A stretch of DNA of 64,000 nucleotides, from contig NZ_CP077092.1 of the NCBI RefSeq assembly GCF_014268585.2, positions 2,108,001 to 2,172,000 of the forward strand, in the 5' to 3' direction. This document shows, piece by piece, positions 1-8,691 of this stretch (position 1 is its first letter; each line of letters opens with the position of its first letter). Both the position numbers and the translations under genes were made by a program. The notes below the pieces were generated by a model. It ran no database searches and was not told the origin of the DNA. It saw only the letters and a program-made list of their open reading frames with translations. The DNA comes from Pseudomonas iranensis. GTDB lineage: Bacteria; Pseudomonadota; Gammaproteobacteria; Pseudomonadales; Pseudomonadaceae.

Positions 1-304
1 TCAGCAAGGGCGCGGCGGCCAACTCTGCGGCAAAGCCGTCCAGCGCCACCGCTTGCAAGTGATCCTCCGGCTTGACCCCCTTCAGCAATGCGGCCAGAGG
101 CACAGCCTGATAGGTCATGTCCTTCTTGTAGGAAACATCATTGTTGATCGTGAGAGTTTGCAGCTGAGGATGTTTGAGCAGCTCTTCGGTCTGCCAGGTG
201 CGGCTGTTTGCCCCCAACTGCAAATCCAGTTGTGCGGCAGACAAGGGCAAGCTCAGCAACAAGGCACCGAGCGCAATGAGCGTTTTCAAATGATCGCCGT
301 CCAT
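1..304 (-). CDS. Periplasmic molybdopterin-fold oxidoreductase-like protein (partial, C-terminus outside window)
   Basis: The first ~101 codons are visible and the gene runs off the left edge. A signal peptide is evident (KTLIALGALLLSLPLSAA), so the product should be exported. The mature start (LDLQLGANSRTWQTEELL, then a VSYKKDMTYQAVPLAALL stretch and LDGFAAEL) looks like the small periplasmic proteins with an oxidoreductase molybdopterin-binding fold that are often linked to two-component genes in Pseudomonas. That match is by memory of the family. No cofactor ligand can be judged because the C-terminus is missing. The ATG at 304 is used here. A TTG at 289, just before the Lys of the signal peptide, is a reasonable alternative because neither has a strong ribosome site. 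Confidence 0.55.
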   Translation of the reverse strand, partial: MDGDHLKTLIALGALLLSLPLSAAQLDLQLGANSRTWQTEELLKHPQLQTLTINNDVSYKKDMTYQAVPLAALLKGVKPEDHLQAVALDGFAAELAAAPLL

Positions 305-399
305 GTCGTGGAAGTGCGCAAAGGTTGGCACAACCACGCTGGCCCGGGTAGCGGGCCAGTCACATTTTCAGTGGCGATATACAGCACGCGACGTTTGAA

Positions 400-495
400 T
401 CAGCCGATGACCTTGGTCAGATTCGGCAAGATCAACAACAGCGTCGTGGCGAAAAGAATGAGTCCTGCTTGACGTACTTTCGGTTGTTTGAACAT
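400..495 (-). CDS. 31-residue single-pass membrane peptide
   Basis: A short ORF begins at ATG 495 with an AGGCGG ribosome site 7 bases upstream. It encodes a basic N-terminus (MFKQPKVRQAG), one hydrophobic helix (LILFATTLLLILP) and a short polar tail. A longer in-frame reading from 594 has no signal and is less likely. The start, charge pattern and hydrophobic helix argue for a real inner-membrane micropeptide with its N-terminus in the cytoplasm. It lies about 100 bases upstream of the molybdopterin-fold gene on the same strand, so the two could be cotranscribed. I do not recognise a function. Confidence 0.55.
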   Translation of the reverse strand: MFKQPKVRQAGLILFATTLLLILPNLTKVIG

Positions 496-881
496 GGCTT
501 GACCGCCTTTATTGTTATTTCCTGATGCATGCCTGACTGCATATCCCTGACGGCACGCGTTGCACTTCCTGTTGAAGGACGCCCGTCTCGGCAAAACCCG
601 ACGACGATGGCGTACATCTTCACCTTAGAGCCCGCCTCTGCCTTCGCTTAGATCCATTTCATATGGAGTTCTTGGCAAAAGCTCTTAAAACGGCATGAGG
701 CGTATTGCCAGCTTCTTTGCCGCCCGCTGGCTAGACAACTCGGCGACCTGAACCGGTTCACCTCATGCCGGATGACCGTCCGTCTGAGCGTGTGCGTCAA
801 GCGCTTTGAGCAAAGTGGTCATTGCTTGCCAGCCGGCACAGGGCGAAAGTGAAGTGCCAATAAATCAGGTTCGAGGACGTC
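496..881. other. Intergenic region with nested inverted repeats upstream of the thiolase
   Basis: No gene is seen. Bases 691-700 (CGGCATGAGG) and 761-770 (CCTCATGCCG) form a perfect 10-bp inverted repeat. Inside it are a 6-bp stem (GCCAGC 707-712, GCTGGC 726-731) and a perfect 12-bp palindrome, TGAACCGGTTCA, at 749-760. The thiolase ATG is 111 bases further on, so this may be an operator plus structured leader. Confidence 0.45.
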
Positions 882-2087
882 ATGACTGAAGCTTTGATTT
901 TCGATGCGTTGCGCACCCCGCGTGGCAAAGGCAAGGCCGATGGCGCGCTGCACAGCGTGAAGCCGGTCAACCTGGTGGCCGGTTTGCTGAACGCCTTGCA
1001 GGTGCGCACGGCGCTGGATACCAGTCAGGTCGATGATGTGGTTCTCGGCTGCGTCACGCCGATCGGCGATCAAGGTTCCGACATCGCCAAGACGGCGGTG
1101 CAAGTAGCCGATTGGGATGTCAGCGTCGCCGGCGTACAGATCAACCGTTTCTGCGCTTCGGGTCTGGAAGCCGTGAATCTTGGCGCTATGAAAGTGCGCT
1201 CAGGCTTCGAGGATCTGGTGGTGGTTGGCGGCGTCGAATCGATGTCGAGGGTGCCGATGGGTAGCGATGGCGGCGCCTGGGCGCTGGACCCGCAGACCAA
1301 CCTGCACAGCCATTTCACCCCGCAAGGGGTCGGCGCCGATCTGATCGCCACCCTCGAAGGCTTCAGCCGCCAGGACGTCGATGCCTACGCGCTGCACTCG
1401 CAGCAAAAAGCCGCACGAGCGCGGGCCGATGGCTCCTTCAACAAGTCGCTGGTGCCGGTGCAGGATCAGAACGGCATCGTCCTGCTTGATCACGATGAGT
1501 TCATCCGCGCCGAATCGACCCTCGAAGGCCTGGGCAAGCTCAAGCCAAGTTTCGAAATGATCGGGCAGATGGGCTTTGATGCCACGGCGTTGCGGGTCTA
1601 CAGCCATGTCGAGCGGATCAACCATGTGCACACGCCGGGCAACAGTTCCGGAATTGTCGACGGTGCGGCGCTGATGCTCATCGGCTCCGAAGCCAAGGGC
1701 CGCGCGCTGGGGCTGCAGCCACGCGCGCGCATCGTCGCCACGGCCGTCACCAGCACAGATCCGACCATCATGCTCACTGGCCCGGCGCCGGCGACTCGCA
1801 AAGCGCTGGCCAAGGCCGGACTGCGCGTGGAGGACATCGATCTGTTCGAGGTCAACGAAGCGTTCGCTTCGGTGGTGTTGAAATTCATCAAGGACATGGC
1901 CGTCGATCCCGGCAAGGTCAACGTCAACGGCGGCTCGATCGCCATGGGCCACCCGCTGGGCGCCACCGGTTGCGCGATCCTCGGCACCCTGCTTGATGAA
2001 CTGGAAGCGCGGCATCTGCGCTACGGCCTGGCGACGCTGTGTGTCGGCGGCGGCATGGGCATTGCCACCATCATCGAACGCCTCTGA
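882..2087 (+). CDS. Acetyl-CoA C-acyltransferase (3-ketoacyl-CoA thiolase, FadA-like)
   Basis: This is a 401-residue thiolase of usual length. The nucleophilic cysteine is C91 in [10 protein letters not shown]. The acid/base residues lie in VNEAFA, in the [17 protein letters not shown] histidine block and in the C-terminal cysteine of LCVGGGMG. It should cleave 3-ketoacyl-CoA with CoA to acetyl-CoA and a shortened acyl-CoA in the cytoplasm. A GAGG ribosome site precedes the ATG by 6 bases. The FadB-like multienzyme gene follows after 24 bases, so the two are cotranscribed and probably act as one beta-oxidation unit. Substrate chain length cannot be read from the sequence, and a biosynthetic or aromatic-pathway thiolase is possible but less likely given the neighbour. 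Confidence 0.88.
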   Translation: MTEALIFDALRTPRGKGKADGALHSVKPVNLVAGLLNALQVRTALDTSQVDDVVLGCVTPIGDQGSDIAKTAVQVADWDVSVAGVQINRFCASGLEAVNLGAMKVRSGFEDLVVVGGVESMSRVPMGSDGGAWALDPQTNLHSHFTPQGVGADLIATLEGFSRQDVDAYALHSQQKAARARADGSFNKSLVPVQDQNGIVLLDHDEFIRAESTLEGLGKLKPSFEMIGQMGFDATALRVYSHVERINHVHTPGNSSGIVDGAALMLIGSEAKGRALGLQPRARIVATAVTSTDPTIMLTGPAPATRKALAKAGLRVEDIDLFEVNEAFASVVLKFIKDMAVDPGKVNVNGGSIAMGHPLGATGCAILGTLLDELEARHLRYGLATLCVGGGMGIATIIERL

Positions 2088-2111
2088 GCCCCGACTTCAA
2101 GGAACCTTGTT

Positions 2112-4256
2112 ATGAGCGAAGCCATTCGTTACGAAAAAGGCCAGGACGGTATCGTCGTGCTGACCATGGATATGCCGGGCCAGAGCGCCAACACCATGAA
2201 CGCCGTGTACCGCGAGGCCATGGCCGCTTGCGTCGCCCGCTTGCTGGCTGAGAAAGACAGCATTGCCGGAGTGATCATCACCTCGGCGAAGAAAACCTTT
2301 TTTGCCGGCGGCGACCTCAATGAACTGATCAAGGTCGGCAAGCCCGAAGCCAAAGCTTTCTACGACATGGTGCTGACCCTCAAGGCGCAATTGCGCAGCC
2401 TGGAAACCCTCGGCAAACCGGTGGTCGCGGCGATCAACGGCGCTGCGCTGGGCGGCGGCTGGGAAATCTGCCTGGCCTGTCACCACCGCATTGCTGTTGA
2501 TGACGCCTCGGTGCAACTCGGTCTACCGGAAGTGACCTTGGGCCTGCTGCCGGGAGGCGGCGGGGTGGTGCGCATGGTGCGCATGCTCGGCATCGAAAAA
2601 GCCCTGCCGTACTTGCTTGAAGGCAAGAAGGTGCGCCCGCAACAGGCGTTGCAGGCCGGGCTGATTGATGAATTGGCAGCGGATCCAGATGAATTGCTGG
2701 CCAAGGCGCGTGCTTGGATTTTGGCCAATCCGGCGGCAGTGCAGCGCTGGGACGTCAAGGGTTACCAGATTCCCGGCGGCACGCCATCGAACCCGAAAGT
2801 GGCGCAGATGCTGGCGATTGCGCCGTCGATCCTGCGCGCGAAAACCCAGGGCACTCTGCCGGCGCCGGAGAAGATTCTGTGCGCGGCGGTGGAGGGCGCT
2901 CAGGTCGATTTCGACACGGCGCACCTGATCGAAACCCGCTACTTCACCGAGCTGACGACCGGGCAAATCTCGAAAAACCTGATCGGTACGTTCTGGTTCC
3001 AGTTGAACGAGATCAACGCCGGCGGTTCCAGACCGCAAGGTTTTGCGCCCTATAAAACCCGCAAAGTCGGTGTGCTCGGCGCCGGAATGATGGGCGCAGG
3101 CATCGCGTTCGTCAGCGCCTCGGCCGGTATCGACGTCGTGCTCAAGGACATCAACCTCGCCGCTGCCGAGAAAGGCAAAGCGCATTCCGCTGCGCTGCTG
3201 GACAAGAAAGTTGCCCGTGGCCAAATGACCGCCGAACAGCGCGAAGCGGTGCTGGCGCGAATCGTTGCGAGCGAAAGCGATGCCGATCTGGCCGGTTGCG
3301 ATCTGATCATCGAAGCGGTGTTCGAGGATCGCCAACTCAAAGCCAGGGTGTCCGCCGCCGCGCAACAGGTCGTGGGCGGCGAAGCGGTCATTGCTTCCAA
3401 TACGTCGACGCTACCGATCACCGGTCTGGCGACGGCGGTGGCCGATCAAAGCAAATTCATCGGCCTGCATTTCTTCAGTCCGGTAGAAAAAATGCCGCTG
3501 GTGGAAATCATCAAAGGTGCGCAGACCAGCGCCGAAACTCTCGCTCGCGGTTTCGATTTCGTGCTGCAAATCAAGAAAACTCCGATCGTGGTCAACGACA
3601 GTCGCGGCTTCTTTACCTCGCGGGTGTTCGGCACATTCACCAACGAAGGCATTGCCATGCTCGGCGAGGGCGTCAGTGCGCCGATGATCGAGACCGAAGC
3701 GCGCAAGGCCGGGATGCCGGTCGGGCCTCTGGCAATCTCCGACGAAGTTTCCCTCAGCCTGATGAGCCATATCCGTCAACAGACGGCCAAGGACCTACAG
3801 GCTGAAGGGAAACCGCTGATTGAGCACCCGGCCTTTGCCGTGATTGACTTGATGCTCAATGAATTCAAGCGACCGGGTAAAGCTGCCGGAGGCGGTTTTT
3901 ATGAGTATCCAGCCGGTGCCCAGAAGCATTTATGGCCGGAGCTGAAAACGCGCTTCGAGAAGGCAGACGGACAGATCTCTGCGAAGGATGTGCGTGATCG
4001 GCTGTTGTTTGTGCAGGCCATCGAAACCGTGCGCTGTGTGGAGGAGGGCGTGCTGACCTCGACGGCGGACGCCAACGTCGGCTCGATCTTCGGTATCGGT
4101 TTCGCCGCATGGACCGGCGGTGCGCTGCAGTTCATCAACCAGTATGGCCTGAAGGACTTCATCGCCCGCGCGCAGTATCTGGCCGAGCAATACGGCGAGC
4201 GCTTTACCCCGCCAGCGCTGTTGCTGGACAAAGCGGCGAAGGGTGAAATGTTCTAG
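2112..4256 (+). CDS. Enoyl-CoA hydratase / 3-hydroxyacyl-CoA dehydrogenase multienzyme (FadB-like)
   Basis: This 714-residue protein has an N-terminal crotonase domain (about 1-190). Both catalytic glutamates are present: E118 in GGWEICLA and E140 in LPEVTLG. A Rossmann NAD-binding domain begins near residue 317 (GVLGAGMMGAGIA), followed by the NTSTLPI and HFFSPVEKMPLVEII dehydrogenase signatures and a C-terminal 3-hydroxyacyl-CoA dehydrogenase domain. It should hydrate trans-2-enoyl-CoA and then oxidise L-3-hydroxyacyl-CoA with NAD+. The upstream thiolase completes the cycle. It is a second FadBA-type pair rather than the classical fadBA operon, in which fadB comes first. Here the thiolase is first. 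Confidence 0.88.
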   Translation: MSEAIRYEKGQDGIVVLTMDMPGQSANTMNAVYREAMAACVARLLAEKDSIAGVIITSAKKTFFAGGDLNELIKVGKPEAKAFYDMVLTLKAQLRSLETLGKPVVAAINGAALGGGWEICLACHHRIAVDDASVQLGLPEVTLGLLPGGGGVVRMVRMLGIEKALPYLLEGKKVRPQQALQAGLIDELAADPDELLAKARAWILANPAAVQRWDVKGYQIPGGTPSNPKVAQMLAIAPSILRAKTQGTLPAPEKILCAAVEGAQVDFDTAHLIETRYFTELTTGQISKNLIGTFWFQLNEINAGGSRPQGFAPYKTRKVGVLGAGMMGAGIAFVSASAGIDVVLKDINLAAAEKGKAHSAALLDKKVARGQMTAEQREAVLARIVASESDADLAGCDLIIEAVFEDRQLKARVSAAAQQVVGGEAVIASNTSTLPITGLATAVADQSKFIGLHFFSPVEKMPLVEIIKGAQTSAETLARGFDFVLQIKKTPIVVNDSRGFFTSRVFGTFTNEGIAMLGEGVSAPMIETEARKAGMPVGPLAISDEVSLSLMSHIRQQTAKDLQAEGKPLIEHPAFAVIDLMLNEFKRPGKAAGGGFYEYPAGAQKHLWPELKTRFEKADGQISAKDVRDRLLFVQAIETVRCVEEGVLTSTADANVGSIFGIGFAAWTGGALQFINQYGLKDFIARAQYLAEQYGERFTPPALLLDKAAKGEMF

Positions 4257-4348
4257 GGCCAGCGAGCATTTCGGGGCTTGCCTTGGCCACGTGTTTCAAG
4301 GCAGGCTCTGGGGTGTTCATTATTCCCATCACGTGTCAGGTATTTTTT

Positions 4349-5077
4349 ATGTCGCTGCGCATCTGCATTCTCGAAACCGACATCCTGCGGCCCGAATTGA
4401 TTGACCAATATCAGGGCTATGGGCAGATGTTCCAGCGCCTGTTCTCGCAACAACCGATTGCTGCTGAGTTCACTGTCTATAACGTGGTGAAGGGTGAGTA
4501 TCCAAGTGACGATGAGACTTTCGATGCGTACCTGGTCACTGGCAGCAAGGCCGATTCGTTCGGCACGGATCCGTGGATCCAGACCCTCAAGACCTATCTT
4601 CTGAATCGCTACGAACGCGGCGACAAATTGCTCGGCGTGTGCTTTGGCCATCAATTGCTGGCGCTGCTGCTTGGTGGCAAGAGCGAGCGGGCCTCCCAGG
4701 GTTGGGGAGTCGGCACTCACAGCTATCAGCTGGCAGCCAAGGCGCCGTGGATGAGCCCGGTGCGCGAAGAGCTGACACTGCTGATCAGCCACCAGGATCA
4801 GGTCACCGAACTACCGGAAAACGCGACAGTCATCGCCTCCAGCGATTTCTGCCCGTTCGCGGCTTATCACATCAACGACCAGGTGCTGTGCTTCCAGGGC
4901 CACCCGGAATTCATTCACGATTACTCGCGCGCGCTGCTCGATCTGCGCCAGGAAGCGCTGGGTTCGCAGATCTACAGCAAGGGTGTCGCGAGCCTTGAGC
5001 AGGAGCATCATGGCGCGACCGTTGCGGAGTGGATGATGCGCTTTGTGGCGCACAAACCAGAAACGGCTCAACGCTAA
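4349..5077 (+). CDS. Class I glutamine amidotransferase (GMP synthase-like domain protein)
   Basis: The 242-residue product is a stand-alone class I glutamine amidotransferase fold. The nucleophile elbow is LLGVCFGHQLLA and the catalytic histidine is in FQGHPEF. There is no attached synthetase domain, so the ammonia acceptor is unknown. Family members take part in gamma-glutamyl hydrolysis, for example in polyamine catabolism. The start is set at ATG 4349 (MSLRICILETD), because the extra 22 codons to 4283 look like untranslated leader and do not resemble the family. It follows the FadB-like gene by about 90 bases and ends in a REP element. Cotranscription is possible but not clear. Confidence 0.8.
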   Translation: MSLRICILETDILRPELIDQYQGYGQMFQRLFSQQPIAAEFTVYNVVKGEYPSDDETFDAYLVTGSKADSFGTDPWIQTLKTYLLNRYERGDKLLGVCFGHQLLALLLGGKSERASQGWGVGTHSYQLAAKAPWMSPVREELTLLISHQDQVTELPENATVIASSDFCPFAAYHINDQVLCFQGHPEFIHDYSRALLDLRQEALGSQIYSKGVASLEQEHHGATVAEWMMRFVAHKPETAQR

Positions 5078-5078
5078 A

Positions 5079-5135
5079 AGGGCCTGCTCCCACAATCCCT
5101 GTGGGAGCGAGCCTGCTCGCGAATCGCCGGGGCAA
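5079..5135. repeat. REP element (GTGGGAGCGAGCCTGCTCGCGAA family)
   Basis: Bases 5101-5123 carry the typical P. fluorescens REP palindrome. A partial second arm (CCTGCTCCCACAA) lies immediately before it. It sits between the convergent amidotransferase and corA genes. Confidence 0.85.
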
Positions 5136-5146
5136 CGCGGTCCCGG

Positions 5147-6118
5147 CTACAACCACCCCGACCGCTTGAAACTAGCCCACAAACTCACACACCCCACCGC
5201 AATAAACCCCAGCACCGCAAAATAGCCGTAGTGCCAGGTCAACTCGGGCATGTTCTGGAAATTCATCCCGTAAATCCCCGCCACCGCTGTGGGGAACGCC
5301 AGAATCGCCGCCCACGCCGCAAACTTGCGCTGCACCACGCTCTGCCGTGATGCCTCGAGCAACACGCCAATCTCGATGGTCTGGCTGGCAATGTCCGCCA
5401 GCGTACTGAGGTCTTCCATCTGCCGTGTCACGTGAATCTGCACATCGCGAAAGTACGGGCGCATGTTCTTGTCGATGAACGGGAAACTGAGCTTTTGCAG
5501 CTCTTCGCCGATTTCCACCATCGGCGCCGCATATCGGCGCAAGCGCACCACGTCACGGCGCAAACCGTGCAGCTTCTGGATGTCTCGCTCGTTGAGGGCG
5601 CTGCACAGCACGTTGCGTTCCAGCTCATCAATCTCGGCGTGAATCGCTTCGCCCACCGGCTGATAATTCTCGATGACGAAATCGAGCAGCGCATACAGGA
5701 CAAAATCTTCCCCGTGCTCGAGCAGCAGCGGACGCGCCTCACAGCGTTGGCGCACCTGGGCGTAGGACGCAGAGTGGCCGTTGCGCGCGGTGATGATGTA
5801 GCCTTTGCCGGCGAAGATATGCGTCTCGATGAATTGCAAAACGCCGTGTTCGCGAACGGGCGAGTAGGTGACGATAAACAGAGCGTCACCAAAGGTTTCC
5901 AGTTTTGGCCGGCTGTGTTTTTCCAGCGCATCTTCGATGGCCAGCTCGTGCAGATTGAACTGGCGTTGCAGGTTGAACAGCTCCTGTGCGTCCGGCTCTT
6001 CCAGGCCGATCCAGACGAAATGGCCGGGTCTGGCGGCCCAGGCGGCGCCTTCATCAAGCGTGATATTGGTGACTTTCTTGCCTTCGCTGTACACCGCAGC
6101 AGCAACAACTCGACCCAT
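5147..6118 (-). CDS. corA: CorA-family magnesium/divalent cation channel
   Basis: This 323-residue protein has a long, charged cytoplasmic domain followed by two C-terminal membrane helices. The first helix ends in the diagnostic YGMNF loop, followed by MPE, at about residues 278-287. The second is WHYGYFAVLGFIAVGCVSLWA. The GMN signature is the selectivity motif of CorA pentameric Mg2+ (and Co2+/Ni2+) channels of the inner membrane. The N-terminus MGRVVAAAVYSEGKKV is the usual family start. It is transcribed alone, downstream of plsC but separated from it by a strong terminator. A second, more divergent CorA relative (cmaX) occurs at 45.6 kb. Confidence 0.9.
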   Translation of the reverse strand: MGRVVAAAVYSEGKKVTNITLDEGAAWAARPGHFVWIGLEEPDAQELFNLQRQFNLHELAIEDALEKHSRPKLETFGDALFIVTYSPVREHGVLQFIETHIFAGKGYIITARNGHSASYAQVRQRCEARPLLLEHGEDFVLYALLDFVIENYQPVGEAIHAEIDELERNVLCSALNERDIQKLHGLRRDVVRLRRYAAPMVEIGEELQKLSFPFIDKNMRPYFRDVQIHVTRQMEDLSTLADIASQTIEIGVLLEASRQSVVQRKFAAWAAILAFPTAVAGIYGMNFQNMPELTWHYGYFAVLGFIAVGCVSLWASFKRSGWL

Positions 6119-6226
6119 GGTGGTGGTTCACTTCTTCTTGGCAGATGGCAGGGGTTACAAGGCTTCAGCTTAGCCGTGTCGATGCTTGAGAGTCAGTGAA
6201 ACTTGTACAGTTCACCCGGCAAAAGA

Positions 6227-6247
6227 AAACCCGCACAGGGCGGGTTT
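6227..6247. terminator. Bidirectional intrinsic terminator between plsC and corA
   Basis: An 8-bp stem (AAACCCGC / GCGGGTTT) with a 5-base loop is flanked by T-rich and A-rich tracts on either side. It ends plsC on the minus strand. Confidence 0.85.
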
Positions 6248-6252
6248 GTTTT

Positions 6253-6975
6253 TTAAGCGGCTTGCAATTGCAGATCCATCGACTCAATGCACTCACGCAT
6301 CTGCTCGCGGCATCGCTCGATGAGCATGGGCATGTCATCCATGCTTAAACCGGCTGTAGGAATTGCTGGCAAGGAACGTATGAGAACGTTGCCGCTGCGC
6401 CAGCGATTCAGGCGCATGTGTTTGATGTAGCTGCTCACGCACACCGGAACGATTGGCACGCCGGCGGCAATTGCCATCTGGAATGCGCCTTTCTTGAACG
6501 GCAGCAAATCTTCACCGAGGTTGCGGGTGCCTTCCGGGAATACCCAGATCGAGGTGTCTTCGTTCTGCAAGGTGTGGGTCGTCGTCAGCATCGACTGCCG
6601 CGCCTTGTGCGCATTGCCACGGTCGATCAACACATTGCCGGCCAGCCAGAACAACTGGCCGAACAACGGCACCCACTTCAGGCTTTTTTTGCCGATACAC
6701 ACGGTACGGCGCGGGACGACATTGCCGAACACGAACAGATCGTAGTTGGACTGATGGTTGGCAATGATCACGCAACTGTCGGGCTTGTTCATCAAGCCGT
6801 TGACCTCGGACCTGACCCGCAAACGCAAGATACACATCGCCGGTAAAGCGTAGAGGCGGGCGCAGAGTCGGCTGTTGTCCGGGTTGAACGGGCGGCACAG
6901 TCCAAGGATCACGCCGAGCACGCCGGCCAGAATAAAATGCAGGCCCATCAACAACATACGAAACACAAACAGCAT
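6253..6975 (-). CDS. plsC: 1-acyl-sn-glycerol-3-phosphate acyltransferase (PlsC type)
   Basis: This 240-residue membrane-associated acyltransferase has the HX4D catalytic motif (NHQSNYDLF) near residue 90 and the phosphate-binding FPEGTRN motif near 150. An N-terminal hydrophobic helix (VFRMLLMGLHFILAGVLGVILGL) anchors it in the inner membrane. It should acylate lysophosphatidic acid to phosphatidic acid in phospholipid synthesis. Pseudomonas carries several paralogues, so this may be a homologue such as HdtS or OlsA rather than the essential plsC. The sequence alone does not decide that. It is a single-gene unit ended by the 6227-6247 hairpin. Confidence 0.85.
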   Translation of the reverse strand: MLFVFRMLLMGLHFILAGVLGVILGLCRPFNPDNSRLCARLYALPAMCILRLRVRSEVNGLMNKPDSCVIIANHQSNYDLFVFGNVVPRRTVCIGKKSLKWVPLFGQLFWLAGNVLIDRGNAHKARQSMLTTTHTLQNEDTSIWVFPEGTRNLGEDLLPFKKGAFQMAIAAGVPIVPVCVSSYIKHMRLNRWRSGNVLIRSLPAIPTAGLSMDDMPMLIERCREQMRECIESMDLQLQAA

Positions 6976-7146
6976 TTTTGCAGGCCCACCGGGACAAAAG
7001 GTGGCGCAGTGTACGGATGTGCACTGTTTTCGGCAATTGCCGCTATAGAGTCCGGAGATGGCCGATGTTTAAGCGCATGTTTCAGTCTTGCCTGTCAGGC
7101 GCGTCCTAGAGCTTTCCGCGAATCTTCGACGTGTGACGTAAGAAAA

Positions 7147-7168
7147 AGCCCGACACGAGGGTCGGGCT
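7147..7168. terminator. Intrinsic terminator after the crotonase gene
   Basis: The 8-bp stem AGCCCGAC / GTCGGGCT has a 6-base loop and an A-tract on its left, which gives a U-tract for minus-strand transcripts. Confidence 0.85.
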
Positions 7169-7196
7169 ATTCACTTACCGGCAGATCCTGGACGAG

Positions 7197-7886
7197 TCAC
7201 CCCAGATGTTGCTGATCCTGCAGGATGGCGTCGTCAAGAGTTTCCAGCAGTTGCTTGCGCACTTTCAGCTTGGTGTTCTTGTGCGCGAGCATGTTGATCT
7301 TCTTCAACTGCCGCGCGGCAGCCAGCGCGGCGCCCTGCAATTCTTCGGCTGTGACGACTTTGTCGAGGAAGCCTGCATCAACGGCACTTTGCGGATCGAA
7401 CATCTCGCCATTGATCACCGAGCGATGGAAAGCCGAACGCCGCAAGCGATCACGCGCCAGCTCGATACCGGCGTGGTGCATGGTCATGCCGATTTGCACT
7501 TCGTTCAGACCGATGTTGAACGGGCCATCGACACCGATGCGGTAATCGGCGGACAACAGCAGGAAAGCACCCTTGGCCACAGCGTGTCCCGGGCAAGCGA
7601 CGATCACCGGGAACGGGTGAGAGAGCAGGCGGCGGGCCAGCGTCGAACCGGCTGTCACCAGCGCAACGGCTTCTTTCGGGCCGGCGGTCATCACCTTGAG
7701 GTCATAACCACCGGAGAGAATCCCCGGCTGCCCGGTAATGATCACCACCGCGCGATCCGCCACCGCCTGATCCAGCGCCGCGTTAAACGCCGCAATCACA
7801 TCCGGAGAAATCGCGTTGACCTTGCCATTGTTCAGGGTCAGGGTCGCGATACCGTCTTCGAGGTGGTAGGCAATCAACTCGCTCAT
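7197..7886 (-). CDS. Crotonase-fold (enoyl-CoA hydratase/isomerase-like) protein
   Basis: This 229-residue protein has the crotonase fold, including an oxyanion-hole segment (GILSGGYDLKVM) and a LNEVQIGM helix that keeps the second glutamate of the hydratase pair. The first catalytic glutamate, normally in GGGCE, is replaced: the aligned stretch reads AVAKGAFLLL. It therefore probably does not work as a canonical hydratase and may be an isomerase, a hydrolase or a CoA-ester binder. It is a single-gene unit with its own terminator and no fatty-acid neighbours. Confidence 0.8.
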   Translation of the reverse strand: MSELIAYHLEDGIATLTLNNGKVNAISPDVIAAFNAALDQAVADRAVVIITGQPGILSGGYDLKVMTAGPKEAVALVTAGSTLARRLLSHPFPVIVACPGHAVAKGAFLLLSADYRIGVDGPFNIGLNEVQIGMTMHHAGIELARDRLRRSAFHRSVINGEMFDPQSAVDAGFLDKVVTAEELQGAALAAARQLKKINMLAHKNTKLKVRKQLLETLDDAILQDQQHLG

Positions 7887-8114
7887 GACGCTATTCCTTA
7901 TTAGAAAGATGGGCAGACGTTACCCACCGCCGCAGGCCAGGTAAAGCGCCGTGACTGACCTGTCAGTCACCGTTTTGCGCTTCGGCCAGCGCGCCACGCG
8001 TGTTGCCCCCTATAAGGAAGCGCGTCGATAACCTGAGATTGGCGGGTTTGCCATCGCTCCTCTCGGATGAAAGCATCGCGCTCTCTTAAGCGCATGAAAA
8101 TTCTGAAAAAAAGT

Positions 8115-8143
8115 TTGCCATCGGAAAAGCTTTCGACTACATT
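8115..8143 (+). promoter_or_regulatory. Sigma-70-type promoter of tRNA-Ser
   Basis: A -35 box TTGCCA (8115-8120) and a -10 box TACATT (8138-8143) are 17 bases apart, about 38 bases upstream of the tRNA 5' end. A GC-rich discriminator (AGCGCGC) follows, as in stringently controlled stable-RNA promoters. Confidence 0.65.
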
Positions 8144-8181
8144 AGCGCGCCTCGACAGACAGAACATGTCTGCAGAGATAC

Positions 8182-8271
8182 GGTGAAGTGTCCGAGTGGC
8201 TTAAGGAGCACGCCTGGAAAGTGTGTATACAGGAAACTGTATCGAGAGTTCGAATCTCTCCTTCACCGCCA
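8182..8271 (+). tRNA. tRNA-Ser (anticodon GGA)
   Basis: This 90-base class II tRNA has acceptor stem GGTGAAG paired with CTTCACC, discriminator G and an encoded CCA. The anticodon loop CTGGAAA gives anticodon GGA, reading UCC and UCU. A long variable arm and the TTCGAAT T-loop confirm the serine identity. It is followed at once by a strong terminator. Confidence 0.96.
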
Positions 8272-8284
8272 AATTTGAAACGAC

Positions 8285-8320
8285 AAAACCCCTGAAAACG
8301 TTAAAGTTTTCAGGGGTTTT
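8285..8320 (+). terminator. Terminator of tRNA-Ser
   Basis: A perfect 15-bp stem (AAAACCCCTGAAAAC and its complement) with a 6-base loop ends in a T-rich stretch. Confidence 0.92.
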
Positions 8321-8691
8321 GTGTTTCTGGAAGCCAAAAAACGACTAATAAAACGAACCCGACTCAGTGTCGGTTTTTTTGTGTCTTGGATGGTGCGCCA
8401 AGAGCACAGCTCCCTCACCTTTTTCTCGCCAAAATATCTGTGCTATATCGCGGTTCCCCAATTCTGGTACTCGGAAAAGAACTCTGCCTGTCGGAAACGG
8501 AAAAGTCGCTCTTCCTCACACAACTCCGAGAATTTGCCTACAACCGCGCATTGAGTCTCTCGTTATCCTGATGCCGTACCAGTCTGCAGCGACTTCATCA
8601 GGAAATACGTTTCTCGCAGAAAGCAGGCTTTCTCCTCGTAATTGCGGTTTGCCCCAGTTGCCCTACCATCGCGGTATCATGATCTAATACC
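8321..8691. other. Gap between tRNA-Ser and hicA with a second weak terminator and the hicA promoter
   Basis: A second hairpin with a run of seven T (CCGAC / GTCGG, 8359-8380) follows the tRNA terminator. Bases 8386-8640 hold no convincing gene: the overlapping short reading frames show no ribosome site or family likeness. The composition is less GC-rich than the surroundings, as expected of an accessory insertion next to a tRNA, but no integrase or direct repeat of the tRNA 3' end was seen. Confidence 0.5.
8650..8691 (+). promoter_or_regulatory. Probable hicAB promoter and operator
   Basis: The -10-like TATCAT lies at 8675-8680. The inverted repeat GGTAT (8673-8677) / ATACC (8687-8691), centred near the palindrome ATCATGAT, ends directly at the hicA ATG. 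This is a plausible site for HicB autorepression. Confidence 0.4.

Noticed and set aside
8367..8687. Possible 106-codon gene after tRNA-Ser
   Set aside because: No ribosome site, no family likeness and overlapping competing frames. It also overlaps a terminator and the hicA promoter.
8182..8691. Genomic island integrated at tRNA-Ser
   Set aside because: HicAB and umuDC lie next to the tRNA, but no integrase and no repeat of the tRNA 3' end were found.
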